A DNA stretch of 64,000 nt from Methylophaga marina (GTDB lineage: Bacteria > Pseudomonadota > Gammaproteobacteria > Nitrosococcales > Methylophagaceae). A program made the position numbers and the translations under genes. The stretch is from contig NZ_AP027741.1 of assembly GCF_030296755.1 (NCBI RefSeq), positions 2,657,001 through 2,721,000 on the forward strand, given 5' to 3'. Numbering within the stretch: position 1 is the stretch's first letter; every line of letters begins with the position of its first letter. Of this stretch, positions 1-10,918 are shown one piece after another. The notes under the pieces were generated by a model. The model was not told where the DNA came from. It saw nothing but the letters and a program-made list of their open reading frames with translations, and searched no databases.

Positions 1-1
1 T

Positions 2-1531
<1,530 letters not shown>

Positions 1532-1627
1532 TCAGTAGGTTTCATCGCCGCGTTTCATCGCTATTTTTTGACTGCGGTGAAACGCTGATTCTGTTAAAAT
1601 CGCCGGCAGTTTTTGCTGGGATTAAAA

Positions 1628-2956
1628 ATGACAGAACAAGTCCATGATGTAGCCATTATCGGTGGTGGCGTATGCGGTACAGCACTGATGTATTTGCTCA
1701 CTGAATACACCGATATACAACATATCGCTTTGGTTGAAAAATACGACCATGTTGCCAAAGTGAACTCTAACGGCAGAAATAATAGTCAGACGCTTCACTG
1801 TGGTGATATTGAAACGAATTACACCCTTGAGAAAGCCGCTAAAGTCAAAGCCGCGGCCCAGATGATTGTCAACTATGCTGATGAGCTGGCAGAACGTGAT
1901 GAAATCATTTTTAAATACCCCAAAATGGTATTGGGCGTGGGTGAAAAAGAGTGCGCCATGTTACGTGAGCGTTTCGAACGTTTCCGCACCGTCTTCACTT
2001 CAATGCAACTGCTGGAAAAAGAGCAAATCGCTGAGATCGAACCCAATGTGGTGATGGTCGATGGCAAGATGCGTGAAGAACCTTGTGTGGCATTGGCTGT
2101 GTTAGATGAATACTCAGCAGTGGATTACCAGCGTTTGGCTGAAAGCTTTGTCGATCAGGCACAAAAGCGAACAGATAAAGATCTCAAGCTATTTCTGAAC
2201 AGTCACGTCGAAGACATCATCGAAAAAGATGGCGTATTTTCTATTGTTACTCAGAACGCGGTTATCAAAGCAAAAACGGTCGTCGTTTCTGCTGGTGGAC
2301 ACAGCCTGCTATTAGCCCAGCAAATGGGATATGGTCTTGAACTCTCCTGTTTACCCGTTGCCGGTAGTTTCTATTTCACACCGCCCTTACTCAATGGCAA
2401 GGTTTACACCGTACAAAACGACAAATTGCCTTTTGCCGCAGTGCATGGTGATCCAGATGTATTGATTGAGGGTAAGACTCGCTTTGGACCCACTGCATTG
2501 TTATTACCCATGCTGGAACGCTACAACAGCAAAACCTTTTTTGAGTTCTTGCGTGTATTAAAGCTCGATTCACGGGTGATGAAAGTCTTCTGGGATCTGT
2601 TTAAGGTCAAAGACATTCGTAACTACATTCTGAAAAACTTCCTGTTTGAAGTACCACTGCTACGCCGCTGGTTGTTTATGAAAGATGCACGAAAAATCGT
2701 GCCATCTCTGCAATTAAAAGATGTCACCTTTGCCAAAGGTTTTGGCGGTGTTCGTCCTCAGTTAATTGATAAAAAATCATCTCAATTGATGCTGGGCGAA
2801 GCGAAAATCAACCCGGGTACAGGTATCGTCTTTAATATGACTCCTTCACCTGGCGCGACCAGTTGTCTGGAAAACGCCGAGCTGGATTTACGATTTGTGT
2901 GTGGGCGACTTGGAGCACAGATAGACGAAACCCGTTTAAGAGCTGACCTGCACTGA
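1628..2956 (+). CDS. FAD-dependent oxidoreductase, malate:quinone oxidoreductase-like
   Basis: This 442-residue protein starts with a Rossmann FAD-binding motif (VAIIGGGVCGTALMYLL) right after the N-terminus, followed by an acidic residue after the second strand (ALVEKYDHVA) and the segment NSQTLHCGDIETNY, which resembles the NSGTGHA region of malate:quinone oxidoreductases. A GGVRPQ motif near residue 370 and GTGIVFNMTPSPGATS near the C-terminus fit the DAO/MQO fold. Mqo-type enzymes oxidise malate at the inner membrane and pass electrons to quinone, but the protein is shorter than classical Mqo (about 490-500 residues), so another 2-hydroxyacid substrate is possible. I prefer ATG 1628, with GGGA 8 bases upstream, over TTG 1613. 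It appears monocistronic. Confidence 0.75.
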   Translation: MTEQVHDVAIIGGGVCGTALMYLLTEYTDIQHIALVEKYDHVAKVNSNGRNNSQTLHCGDIETNYTLEKAAKVKAAAQMIVNYADELAERDEIIFKYPKMVLGVGEKECAMLRERFERFRTVFTSMQLLEKEQIAEIEPNVVMVDGKMREEPCVALAVLDEYSAVDYQRLAESFVDQAQKRTDKDLKLFLNSHVEDIIEKDGVFSIVTQNAVIKAKTVVVSAGGHSLLLAQQMGYGLELSCLPVAGSFYFTPPLLNGKVYTVQNDKLPFAAVHGDPDVLIEGKTRFGPTALLLPMLERYNSKTFFEFLRVLKLDSRVMKVFWDLFKVKDIRNYILKNFLFEVPLLRRWLFMKDARKIVPSLQLKDVTFAKGFGGVRPQLIDKKSSQLMLGEAKINPGTGIVFNMTPSPGATSCLENAELDLRFVCGRLGAQIDETRLRADLH

Positions 2957-3040
2957 TAAGACTAAAATTTGTTTCAGTCTTCGATTAAGCAGCCGATATA
3001 GCTTCATATAAGCATACTAGTTTTTCGATGGAGACAGCAT

Positions 3041-3894
3041 ATGACACTGCATTCTGCTCAGGCTAATGCCGGTAAGGCATCAGAGAAGACTCAGGTTTTC
3101 ACCTTCTTTATCGAAGATATGATGTTTGGTCTCAATGTCGATTATGTGCTGATGCTGGGGCAGGATGTCGACTCCGTTCAAAAGGTCCCGGTGGAAGAAC
3201 GTGGTCTGAAAGGGGTGATTAAATATCAGGGTATTGTGGTGCCGGTATTGGATTTTGCCCACCGGGTGGGTGTTAACTCTGGTATCGATAGTAAGGCCAA
3301 AATCATCGCCGAATTGAAGCTGCATGAGCAGGAGCTCAATGAGTGGGTCAATGCGCTGGAAATGGCCGTCAAAAATAGCAGTGAATTCACATACTCTACA
3401 GACTTGAAAAAAGCCAATTTAGTCAATGGCGAAAACAGTTTCAAACCAGAGATGACACTTTGATGGAGTTATTGTCTTTGTTTGATGTGACTCAGCAGAC
3501 ACTCTATGAAATGGCAGAACGTTTGCTTACTCTGAGCAATAGTGGCAACAGTCAGGATGCAATGGAATTATTGCGCCGCGAACGTGGTGCCACCATCCAG
3601 CGCATGAGTACATTATTTGCTCGTGCTGTTGAGCATTTACAAGCTGCTATGAGACAAGTCTTGTTATTCGTGACTGAAGATGGAAAAACGCCCAGATTTG
3701 CATTGTTGATAGACGAAATAAACGATGTGATTAGCTATGATGCGAGTGAGTTTCAGGCTAGTAATGCGGGCGCCCTGGCTCAGTTAAGTCAGATAGCAAA
3801 AGTACTGGATGGTATCTATACACGAGACAATAGCCCCGATTGTCTTTATTTCAATATTGATAAACTGATTGATGAGCCAATCTTAGTCACCTAA
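3041..3894 (+). CDS. CheW-like coupling protein with internal degenerate CZB domain (frame broken at 3459-3461)
   Basis: Two frames overlap at TGATG (3461-3465). Adding one T to the TTT at 3459-3461 joins them into one 284-residue protein, the usual length for CheW proteins with a central zinc-binding CZB insertion. Residues 15-85 are the first CheW half (FTFFIEDMMFGLNVDYVL, GVIKYQGIVVPVLDF). The middle is CZB-like (LHEQELNEWVNALE, FTYSTDLKKANL, LLSLFDVTQQTLYEMAERL), and the end is a second CheW-like half (FALLIDEINDVISYDASEF). In CZB domains zinc is held by His/Cys/His/His. Here only the first His is kept: the Cys of the CNLG region is Ala and the PHxxxH histidines are Gln/Tyr, so zinc binding is probably lost. 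SD GGAGA lies before ATG 3041. A zinc-competent CZB receptor follows. If the break is real, the second ORF would start at ATG 3463 by coupling. Confidence 0.7.
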
Positions 3895-4043
3895 CTTTTC
3901 AGTTTGGTTGAAGATGAGCGCATGAGTCGAGCCCCGTTTATTTTTTTGCCCGTTTACTCCCCGAACTGTCTGTGGTTATAACTCATAAAACTTAGTAGTG
4001 TTTTGTGAGCGTTACTTAATGAACCTTTAAGGATGAATTAACT

Positions 4044-5147
4044 GTGTTTTCAAAAAAACTAAAACAACAAATAGCAGCATTAGAGCAAGAACTGAAAGAG
4101 AGAGAAAAACAACATCAAACGCAACAAAATGAGCTGATATCCCAGCTAGCTGAAAAAGAGAGTGAAATAGCGAGTTTAAAAAGCCAGCTCAGTCAGGATG
4201 AAGGACTGATAGGTGTTCAGTTAGAAGGCGGCAAGATGCTTCAAACTGTCCGTGATGGATTATTACAGAGTGCAACAAGTCTTAGGGAAGAGAGAGAAAC
4301 GCTGGATCAGTTAAAAGAGATTTTTGCTCAGACCACACAAGCCGTTGAGAAATTAAATCAACGAGCTGAAACCATTAATGCTCATGCAAATGAGAGTATT
4401 ACAGTTGTTGGGGTGCTAGATAAAACAGCTAACGATATCAATGTATTGGTGGCCACCATACAAGAAATCTCAGAGCAAACTAACTTACTTGCGTTAAATG
4501 CTGCGATCGAGGCCGCCAGGGCCGGTGATGCCGGTCGAGGTTTTGCTGTTGTTGCCGATGAAGTCAGAAATCTTGCCTCAAAAGCCCATGATGCCAGTGA
4601 CAAGATTGAATCATTAGTCAGTCAGGTTCTAAATCAGACAAGTAATATCAAAGGCATGGTGCAGGACAATCAAGAAGGTGCGCGTGAAGTATCGACCTCA
4701 TCAGAACAAATTGGGGCTGTAGTGAGTGAAGTGCTACAGCGTTCAAATCAAATGCAAAAGATTATTCTGATGGCATCAACGGCCTCATTTCTCAATACGG
4801 TGAAGTTAGATCACGCTGTCTGGAAAAATCAGATTTATGCCGCTATCGATACTGAGAATTATCAATTTTCCGTAAACGATCACACTCAATGTCGACTGGG
4901 CGAATGGTACTATCGCGGAGCGGGTGCCAGTGAGTACGTATCACTTAGTAACTATAAATCTATCGAAAAACCGCATGAACAGGTTCATGTTTCTGGTAAA
5001 GCGGCGATTCAAGCGGCAGCGAATGGTGATAAAGCAGAAACACTCAATATGTTGTCGGCGATGGAGCATGCCAGTATTCAGGTAGTCAGTGCCATTGATG
5101 ACTTACTGGATGAATACTTCAATCAACTGCATCGCTACTCAAAATAA
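4044..5147 (+). CDS. Soluble chemoreceptor with C-terminal CZB zinc sensor
   Basis: This 367-residue cytosolic methyl-accepting protein has no membrane segment and no HAMP domain. Residues 1-60 form a charged coiled coil. The conserved signalling hairpin ([20 protein letters not shown], then [15 protein letters not shown]) lies around residues 135-175. The C-terminal CZB domain (about 255-360) keeps all zinc ligands: His in LDHAVWKNQ, Cys in CRLGEWYY, and both His in KPHEQVH. In studied homologues CZB zinc is released by oxidants such as hypochlorous acid, or by zinc change, altering signalling through CheA. The start is GTG 4044 with AAGGA at about 4028. It follows the CheW-CZB gene after a 150-bp gap, which suggests a shared pathway. 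A clear terminator follows. Confidence 0.88.
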   Translation: MFSKKLKQQIAALEQELKEREKQHQTQQNELISQLAEKESEIASLKSQLSQDEGLIGVQLEGGKMLQTVRDGLLQSATSLREERETLDQLKEIFAQTTQAVEKLNQRAETINAHANESITVVGVLDKTANDINVLVATIQEISEQTNLLALNAAIEAARAGDAGRGFAVVADEVRNLASKAHDASDKIESLVSQVLNQTSNIKGMVQDNQEGAREVSTSSEQIGAVVSEVLQRSNQMQKIILMASTASFLNTVKLDHAVWKNQIYAAIDTENYQFSVNDHTQCRLGEWYYRGAGASEYVSLSNYKSIEKPHEQVHVSGKAAIQAAANGDKAETLNMLSAMEHASIQVVSAIDDLLDEYFNQLHRYSK

Positions 5148-5167
5148 AAAATAAACATGCTTAACAG

Positions 5168-5200
5168 TGGGGCATCCTCTTTTGATGATGCCCCATTTTT
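5168..5200 (+). terminator. Rho-independent terminator after the CZB chemoreceptor
   Basis: The 9-bp stem TGGGGCATC / GATGCCCCA is separated by a 10-base loop and followed by five T. It lies 20 bases after the chemoreceptor stop. Confidence 0.85.
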
Positions 5201-5409
5201 ATCAACTTAGCGGGAAATGCTCCAAATAAGGGCAGGCTTATTAAGATAAGCGCTCTCATCTATATTGATAAAACTCTTTGCTTATAAACTCAAAGTTATT
5301 GATTATATTGAATTAATAATGCCAGAGTAGCCATTGCACTTTGCCTCAGTAAACAGCGGTTCATTTTTTGCTTAATCTCTTATTCTTAGCCATTCTGGGG
5401 ATCTACATC

Positions 5410-6362
5410 ATGTTCAGTCAGTCCGCTACGTTTGATGATGTGAATCAACATGCTCACTCCCTACAAAATTGGCCACAGGAATACGATCAAATAAGTGCGG
5501 GGCGGTTTGAAGGCTTTCTTGAAGATATTCAGCTGGATTCGGTTCGCGTGTTTAGAGAACGCATGAAGCAAAGTGTGGTTCAGGATACGCATACGCCGAA
5601 GGGTAAAATCAGTTTGATGATTCCACATCATGTTGAAGCGAGTGATGCCTCAGAACAAGCACGTCAGATTTTGTCATCGGGTATTACCTTATTACCGTAT
5701 GAAAGCGACTTTTCCTTTGTGGGGCCAGCCCAACTCGACTACAGCATTGTTTCCATTGACCAACAGACATTTGCCGAACTGTTGAGTCACGATACTTATA
5801 CTCGACTGATTGGGTTTAAAAAAGTTACGGTGTCAAGATGGACGCTGACATGCTCAACACCTTACGCCATGATCTGGCTTTGCTCGTATATAACCTGAGA
5901 ACTGTGAATAAGACTGCGACCTATGCTAAACAGTTATTCAAAGCGATAGAGGATAAAATAATCCAGTTTGCTTTGACTATTTACGAAAGCGAAGAAACGC
6001 ATAACAACTCGTTAAAACGTCTGGGCAATCAACACAACTACATTGTGCAGCGTTGTCATGAGTATGTGGCCTCCAGTGAAGGAAGTTGTGCCAGTATTGT
6101 GGATATATGCAAGGCCTTGTCTATCCCACACCGCACCTTGAATTATAGTTTCCATAAAGCGACAGGCACTTCACCAATGCAATATCTGCGAGCCGTAAAG
6201 CTCAATGCAGCCAAACGTGAACTAATAACAAGTGGTCTTTCAGTCACTGATGTGGCAGCTAATTATGGCTTTTTCCATATGGGCTATTTTTCTCAGGAAT
6301 ATCGTCGTTTATTTGGAGAAACGCCGAGCATGACGCGTAAACGCTACGCTGATCGAGTTTGA
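5410..6362 (+). CDS. AraC-family transcriptional regulator (frame broken in A-run 5818-5823)
   Basis: Two overlapping frames join into one 317-residue protein if the six-A run at 5818-5823 is read as seven (…GFKKSYGVKMDADML…). The N-terminal 200 residues form a sensor region (MFSQSATFDDVNQHAHSL, then GRFEGFLEDIQL), as in EutR/QhpR-like AraC regulators. The C-terminal 100 residues carry two helix-turn-helix motifs (SIVDICKALSIPHRTLNYSF and SVTDVAANYGFFHMGYFSQE), ending in GETPSMTRKR. Start ATG 5410 has GGGGA upstream; the upstream TTG at 5368 is unlikely. The gene converges on the amine-oxidase locus and overlaps the tail of its last gene by 54 bp, so it is a candidate regulator of that locus. 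That role is inferred from position only. Confidence 0.78.
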
Positions 6363-7037
6363 TTGCCAGTAAAGGAAACCCGACACAATAAAGAGCAGAC
6401 CACCGATAAATTGATCCTGAATGGGTGATAGCTGAAGCCAGGCGGGTAGATGACTCATCATCATATGATGATGGCTGGTATGTGTATCGGCATACATTGT
6501 GGGAAAGATAAACATCAACAGCCCCCAGAGTAATAAGGGCATCACCACTGTGACATTATTTAATTTCTGCCAATAAGATGATTTTTGATGGTGACTGAGC
6601 ATGGATAAACATAAGGCCAGCCCACTTAATGCCATTAACCATTTCATACCGCTATAGATAATGGCACTCTGCATTAACAGTGGATGGAATGACGGTAACA
6701 TCCATACCCAGGTCAATACTGCAAAAATGCTCATCAATAACGTAGTAGGCCAATGCGATAAGGTGTTATGTGCTCTGGTAATGGATGACTCTTTATGACG
6801 TAAAGCGCCAATCCATAATAATGGGGCAAAATGATGCACCATGACGCTTTGTAAACTGTGCAAGCTAATCGAATAACGAGCCAAGTCATCAAACCACGGC
6901 AGCATGCCAAGCAAAAATACCAGGTTACCAGTGAGAAATATGCCCGGTTTCGCCAGTAAGTTTTTCTTAACAGCCCATTGTTGCAGCGTGATAATGACTA
7001 TCACGCTGCACAATAAATCCACTGAAACTAACCACAT
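6309..7037 (-). CDS. CtaG-like multi-pass membrane protein, His/Met-rich
   Basis: This 242-residue protein has about six or seven hydrophobic segments and the pattern of the cytochrome-oxidase assembly family caa3-CtaG (SLQSVMVHHFAPLLWIGAL near residue 65, and TVVMPLLLWGLLMFIFPTMY). A loop near residue 190 is rich in potential copper ligands (HTSHHHMMMSH). It starts only 4 bp after the stop of the copper amine oxidase gene on the same strand, so the two are almost certainly co-transcribed. I infer a role in copper handling for the oxidase: CtaG-family proteins are known for copper-centre assembly, but this member's function is not shown. The family call is by resemblance and moderate. The 3' end overlaps the convergent AraC gene. 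Confidence 0.55.
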   Translation of the reverse strand: MWLVSVDLLCSVIVIITLQQWAVKKNLLAKPGIFLTGNLVFLLGMLPWFDDLARYSISLHSLQSVMVHHFAPLLWIGALRHKESSITRAHNTLSHWPTTLLMSIFAVLTWVWMLPSFHPLLMQSAIIYSGMKWLMALSGLALCLSMLSHHQKSSYWQKLNNVTVVMPLLLWGLLMFIFPTMYADTHTSHHHMMMSHLPAWLQLSPIQDQFIGGLLFIVSGFLYWQSNSISVAFTRHARRFSK

Positions 7038-7041
7038 CTGA

Positions 7042-9054
7042 CTATTCAGAACAGCAGCTTGAGCCAGATTTTACCGAACCGGTCACGGTATCAACGCTAT
7101 GGTTATTCCCTTCAGCAGGCACATCCATTGCCGCATTACCCATAAAGAAGTTATTGGGTTTCAAGGTAAAGCCAACATACTCCACTGGCATGATGGGGAA
7201 GTCCTCTGGTTTACATACATGTGTGTGACCAAAGGTATGCCAGACCACGATATCCGTATTTTCAATCGGACGGTCTTTTTGCACGTAATACGGTAAACCT
7301 TCACCTTTATTTTGATTAGGATAAAAGCCGGACGCATTCATCTCGGCCGGATCATAAGGCGTTACCCATAAATGCTTTTTGGCAAAGCCAGCCCGCTTGG
7401 CAACATAACTATTATCATGAGCCAGCATCACTGGATTATGTTCAGCCACAAGTTTATAGCCGGTCGGATTACCCACGGCGTTGATGCTGTTGGGGTTGAT
7501 AATTTTCCAGAACCGGCCGGTTTGACCATTGGCTTCACGAGCCGCTTCCAGTTCTGTTTTTAACACGGTAGCTTCTGTATTAAACAGATTGCCCCAAGGG
7601 TTTTCATCTTCATCCATTTCGCGGGGCGTGAAGTTGGTTTCGACCACGGAATTATTTTCACCATCAAGCATCATATGCAGGCGAGCACTAAAGAAATGTT
7701 GATGAGTAGGCCCATAGATTTCGGGTGTCACCATACCACCGAACTTAGGTTTTTCACCGGGAACCAATGCGCCTGTCTGAATAATACCGGTCAGTTTAGT
7801 TTCTTGTTGAATGGTGCCATCCTGATATAAATACCAGTAAAACCCGTAATCATAGTTACCCACAGTACAGAAGAAGCTGATAACCAAACGACGTGAGCGA
7901 CGCATTTCATAGGTTTCACTGCGGAACTCGTAATGTTTCCATAAGGTGCCGTAATCTTCCTCATGCATACAGACGGCATTTTTCATCAAGAATGGCACGC
8001 CATTATCATCGACGGTTGGAATATCAAAATAGCGAATCGCGCCCAGACAGTCGCAGCCCAGCTCAAGCTGATTAGCCAGGCGGCCAAGACCATATTCACC
8101 GCCATCAAACGCACATTTCCAATAGTGGTTCAGATTGGTGTCAGAGTAGGGTACCGCCATATCGTTGATACTGGCACGATAAATAATCGGGCGCAGACGA
8201 TCACCATCCTGGTAACTTAATTGGTTGAGTACTAAACCTTCGCGTGGGTTATAGCCCAGACGGAATTGCCATTTCTGCCAGTTCACTTTCCAGCCATCAA
8301 CAGTGAAGCTCACACCTTCCGGCTGAGTTATTTGCAGAGGTTTAAGATCATCACGTGGCTTGGCGAGTGATGGGGTGTCGTAGTTGTGTTTAGTTTTAGG
8401 GACGGGAATATTCTGACCATCATCTAATAGCTCGATGACCTTACCTTCATTTAAATCGATAATCGCCACCAGACCATCAATAGGGCGAGCATAACCATTA
8501 TCGACAATATCATCACGCACAAAAGCCACACCACGCATTAAGCGTCGACCACGGTATTTTTCTTCATCACCAAAATAACCAAATGACCATGGGTCGATTT
8601 GAATGGTCTCAATATCTTTATCGCTTAAGCCTCGGCGTTTCACCGCTTCAATAAAACCAGGATCAGCCTGAACAATATCGACACAGGTGAAGAACTCTTC
8701 CATCATGATGGCGGGTTGACCAGTCACTTCAGGATCAATCTGTTCCCAGCGTGTAATGGTGTTGGTATTAAGATCAATCATCGCTTCATGAATATCACCT
8801 GTGGCTTTATCCAGTACCACCGCAAAGGCTTGGCGTGAAAATGGCTGACCTTTTTCAAAAGCTAATACTTCCGCTTTTGCCGGTTCTTCAAGCTGCACAT
8901 AAGGAAAACGACACTCAGCACCCAAGCCTTTTTCTTTTCTGAGTAAATCAGAAGCGATAGCAATTTCTTCTATCGTTAATGGATCAAGTGGGTGAATGGC
9001 TTTAACGCCAGGTGTTGTTTCGGGTTTATAGGATGTTTCTAATGCGTGATTCAT
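7042..9054 (-). CDS. Primary-amine oxidase (TPQ copper amine oxidase)
   Basis: This 670-residue enzyme oxidises primary amines to aldehyde, ammonia and hydrogen peroxide using Cu(II) and the self-made cofactor topaquinone. The TPQ precursor is the first Tyr of the consensus NYDY (CTVGNYDYGFYWYLYQDG, about residue 390). Copper ligands are visible as the HTH pair in WHTFGHTHVCKPEDFPIMP, with the third His downstream in the PNNFFMGNAAMD region not securely placed. Other family marks are KKHLWVTPYDPAEMNASG and DIVVWHT. ATG 9054 has GAGGT six bases upstream; the longer frame to 9138 lacks support. No signal peptide is seen, so it is probably cytoplasmic. The C-terminus ends in SGSSCCSE, with an adjacent Cys pair. 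It is followed by the CtaG-like gene. Confidence 0.93.
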   Translation of the reverse strand: MNHALETSYKPETTPGVKAIHPLDPLTIEEIAIASDLLRKEKGLGAECRFPYVQLEEPAKAEVLAFEKGQPFSRQAFAVVLDKATGDIHEAMIDLNTNTITRWEQIDPEVTGQPAIMMEEFFTCVDIVQADPGFIEAVKRRGLSDKDIETIQIDPWSFGYFGDEEKYRGRRLMRGVAFVRDDIVDNGYARPIDGLVAIIDLNEGKVIELLDDGQNIPVPKTKHNYDTPSLAKPRDDLKPLQITQPEGVSFTVDGWKVNWQKWQFRLGYNPREGLVLNQLSYQDGDRLRPIIYRASINDMAVPYSDTNLNHYWKCAFDGGEYGLGRLANQLELGCDCLGAIRYFDIPTVDDNGVPFLMKNAVCMHEEDYGTLWKHYEFRSETYEMRRSRRLVISFFCTVGNYDYGFYWYLYQDGTIQQETKLTGIIQTGALVPGEKPKFGGMVTPEIYGPTHQHFFSARLHMMLDGENNSVVETNFTPREMDEDENPWGNLFNTEATVLKTELEAAREANGQTGRFWKIINPNSINAVGNPTGYKLVAEHNPVMLAHDNSYVAKRAGFAKKHLWVTPYDPAEMNASGFYPNQNKGEGLPYYVQKDRPIENTDIVVWHTFGHTHVCKPEDFPIMPVEYVGFTLKPNNFFMGNAAMDVPAEGNNHSVDTVTGSVKSGSSCCSE

Positions 9055-9163
9055 AGTGACCTCGTCGTATTGTTTTTCTGCTATCAATACTAGTGAGATC
9101 TGAATAGACCAATATCGCAAAGTGGCAAAAATCGACATCCATGTCGTGCTGGAGAGTCTGAGT

Positions 9164-9511
9164 TTAGTCTGGCGCTTCTATTCTTGGTTTGTTAAAGCCT
9201 TTTTGTTCCATGCAATTTTCAAAAGCGGGGAGGTTACCACTGCTAGTTTCATGGCAGTCTTTTACGGCTGATTGCAGCTGTTCATCAACTTCTTTAGATG
9301 GTGCAGGTACAGATGACTGTGGCTTTTCATCAAATCCCTTTTGCTCCATACAGCTATCGAATGATTCAACACTACCCTGGGCAGAATCACGGCATGACTT
9401 CATTGCGTCTTCCAGTTCTTTAGGCACCATGCTGTCATCAACAGCATAAGATGGGGCCATCATGGCAAAAAGCAGTGTGATAAAAACGCCTGATATACAT
9501 TCTTTATGCAT
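9164..9511 (-). CDS. Small exported protein with two Cys-pair repeats
   Basis: A 115-residue protein with a signal peptide (about 23 residues, cleavage after SYA). The mature part has two copies of one unit: SCRDSAQGSVESFDSCMEQK-GF and DCHETSSGNLPAFENCMEQK-GF. Each has two Cys 15 residues apart and ends in CMEQKGF, separated by a Pro/Ser linker. The even spacing suggests two disulphide-stapled helical hairpins in the periplasm. It is about 110 bp upstream of the amine oxidase on the same strand, so it may belong to that transcription unit. I do not recognise the family; the unit vaguely recalls PsiF-type repeats. Function unknown. Confidence 0.7.
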   Translation of the reverse strand: MHKECISGVFITLLFAMMAPSYAVDDSMVPKELEDAMKSCRDSAQGSVESFDSCMEQKGFDEKPQSSVPAPSKEVDEQLQSAVKDCHETSSGNLPAFENCMEQKGFNKPRIEAPD

Positions 9512-9522
9512 AAAAACTCCTT

Positions 9523-9720
9523 TTAAAAGTTATTTTTTGGCACCGGGTTTGATACCAGATAACGAGCAATATGATTACCTGTGAGCCGTAAATACTCGTT
9601 TTTATTAACAATGAAATAGGTTTTACCTTGGTACTGAATTTTTCTGGCTGATGCTGGCAAAGATTTTTCAGCGTTTGGGTCATTTGAAAAATCAAAAGTA
9701 ATAATCAAATACTTAGTCAT
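9523..9720 (-). CDS. Small hypothetical protein
   Basis: A 65-residue soluble protein (MTKYLIITFDFSNDPNAEKS, then IQYQGKTYFIVNKNEYLRL). It is 11 bp upstream of the Cys-repeat gene on the same strand and probably co-transcribed with it. In-frame ATGs further upstream (9735, 9774) make the start uncertain; none has a good Shine-Dalgarno. I do not recognise a family. Confidence 0.45.
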   Translation of the reverse strand: MTKYLIITFDFSNDPNAEKSLPASARKIQYQGKTYFIVNKNEYLRLTGNHIARYLVSNPVPKNNF

Positions 9721-9774
9721 TAAGCGTGTTTCCATAGTCATAGCAAAGTGTTTCATCAATTCTATTGCTGACAT

Positions 9775-10039
9775 AGGTTAATGCGGGTTTAGAAAGGTAA
9801 AGTTTTATTATCACTTCAATTTCACTTTGCTTTTTGATATCGCCCCAAAAGTTATCATCGCCAGCACAAACCCAGTGCAATAAAGACCTTCTTCATCTCC
9901 ACTTTTAAATTATCAGATACAAGGCACTCTCTGCTATGTAAGTCATGATAAGGCATTGATGGCTATTGATATTTATACATACATTTTGGCATGTTGTTTG
10001 CTGCATTCATCTTACTTTATTAATGAAGAGACCGTACAG
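9775..10039. other. Intergenic region between divergent transcription units
   Basis: About 265 bp separate the leftward amine-oxidase unit from the rightward TIM-barrel/desaturase pair, so promoters for both should lie here. The sequence is AT-rich; I see no convincing palindrome or clear -35/-10 pair to name. An in-frame upstream extension of the next gene (ATG 9956) reads as an unlikely hydrophobic leader and was not used. Confidence 0.4.
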
Positions 10040-10918
10040 ATGACGATGAAGCTAAAGAATTTCAAAACAGTCTGGGGTCATACCGGTACCATTGAAGAAG
10101 CCGTTACCATGGCAAAAGAGGCTGGGTTCTCAGGTCTGGAAGCACCTGCCAAACATGACGATCCAAACCATTTCCCAGCACTGCAAGCAGCGATTGAAAA
10201 ACACAATATTGAATGGATTCAAGAAATCTGCACCGCAGGGTCTTATGTACCGAGACGTCGTGCCAGTGTGGAAGAACATCTCGCTGATCTTGAATCACAA
10301 ATCATTTTAGGTAAATCGCTAAAACCCCAATTTGTGAATGTGATGGGTGGCTGTGATGCCTGGCCGATTCAAACCAGTATCGACTTCTTCAAAGCCGCCA
10401 TGGATATTGCAGATAAACATGGTGTGTTATGTTCGTTTGAAACACACCGAGGCCGCAGCTTTTATTGCCCATGGAATACCATGGCGATATTAGAACACCT
10501 GCCAGATATCAAGATTACCTGTGATTTTAGTCATTGGGTGGTGGTCAGTGAACGCTTGATGGATAGCGAATGGGATGCCATCGAACTAGCCGCTCAACAT
10601 GCTCATCATATTCACAGTCGGGTAGGGTATGACCAGGGGCCACAAGTACCACATCCTGCAGCACCCGAATATCAAGCGGCTTTAGAAAGTCATCAACGTT
10701 GCTGGGAAGCCATTTGGACTGCTCAACGAGATCGTGGTTATACAGAAACCACCATGACCCCAGAGTTTGGACCAGATGGTTATTTGCACCATCTGCCATT
10801 TACTAATGCCCCCATTGCAGACCTCTGGCAAATCAATAGCTGGATTGGTCACACCGAGCAGCAGCATTTCGGGCAATGGAAACAAGCCACCAAGTTAGCT
10901 GAGGTGTCACATGGCTAA
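10040..10918 (+). CDS. Sugar-phosphate isomerase/epimerase-like TIM-barrel protein
   Basis: A 292-residue member of the AP-endonuclease-2/xylose-isomerase-like TIM-barrel superfamily. Strand-end residues that typically bind the metal are visible: Glu in CSFETHRGRSF, Asp/His in ITCDFSHWVVVSE, His in HIHSRVGYDQGPQVPHP and Glu in TMTPEFGPDGYLHH. The substrate cannot be told from sequence; members isomerise sugars, hydroxypyruvate or inosose compounds. I chose ATG 10040 (MTMKLKNFKTVWGHTG) with GAAGAG about 10 bases upstream, because the 28 extra residues from ATG 9956 do not look like part of the fold. The stop overlaps the next gene by 8 bp, so the two products are probably made together. Confidence 0.75.
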   Translation: MTMKLKNFKTVWGHTGTIEEAVTMAKEAGFSGLEAPAKHDDPNHFPALQAAIEKHNIEWIQEICTAGSYVPRRRASVEEHLADLESQIILGKSLKPQFVNVMGGCDAWPIQTSIDFFKAAMDIADKHGVLCSFETHRGRSFYCPWNTMAILEHLPDIKITCDFSHWVVVSERLMDSEWDAIELAAQHAHHIHSRVGYDQGPQVPHPAAPEYQAALESHQRCWEAIWTAQRDRGYTETTMTPEFGPDGYLHHLPFTNAPIADLWQINSWIGHTEQQHFGQWKQATKLAEVSHG

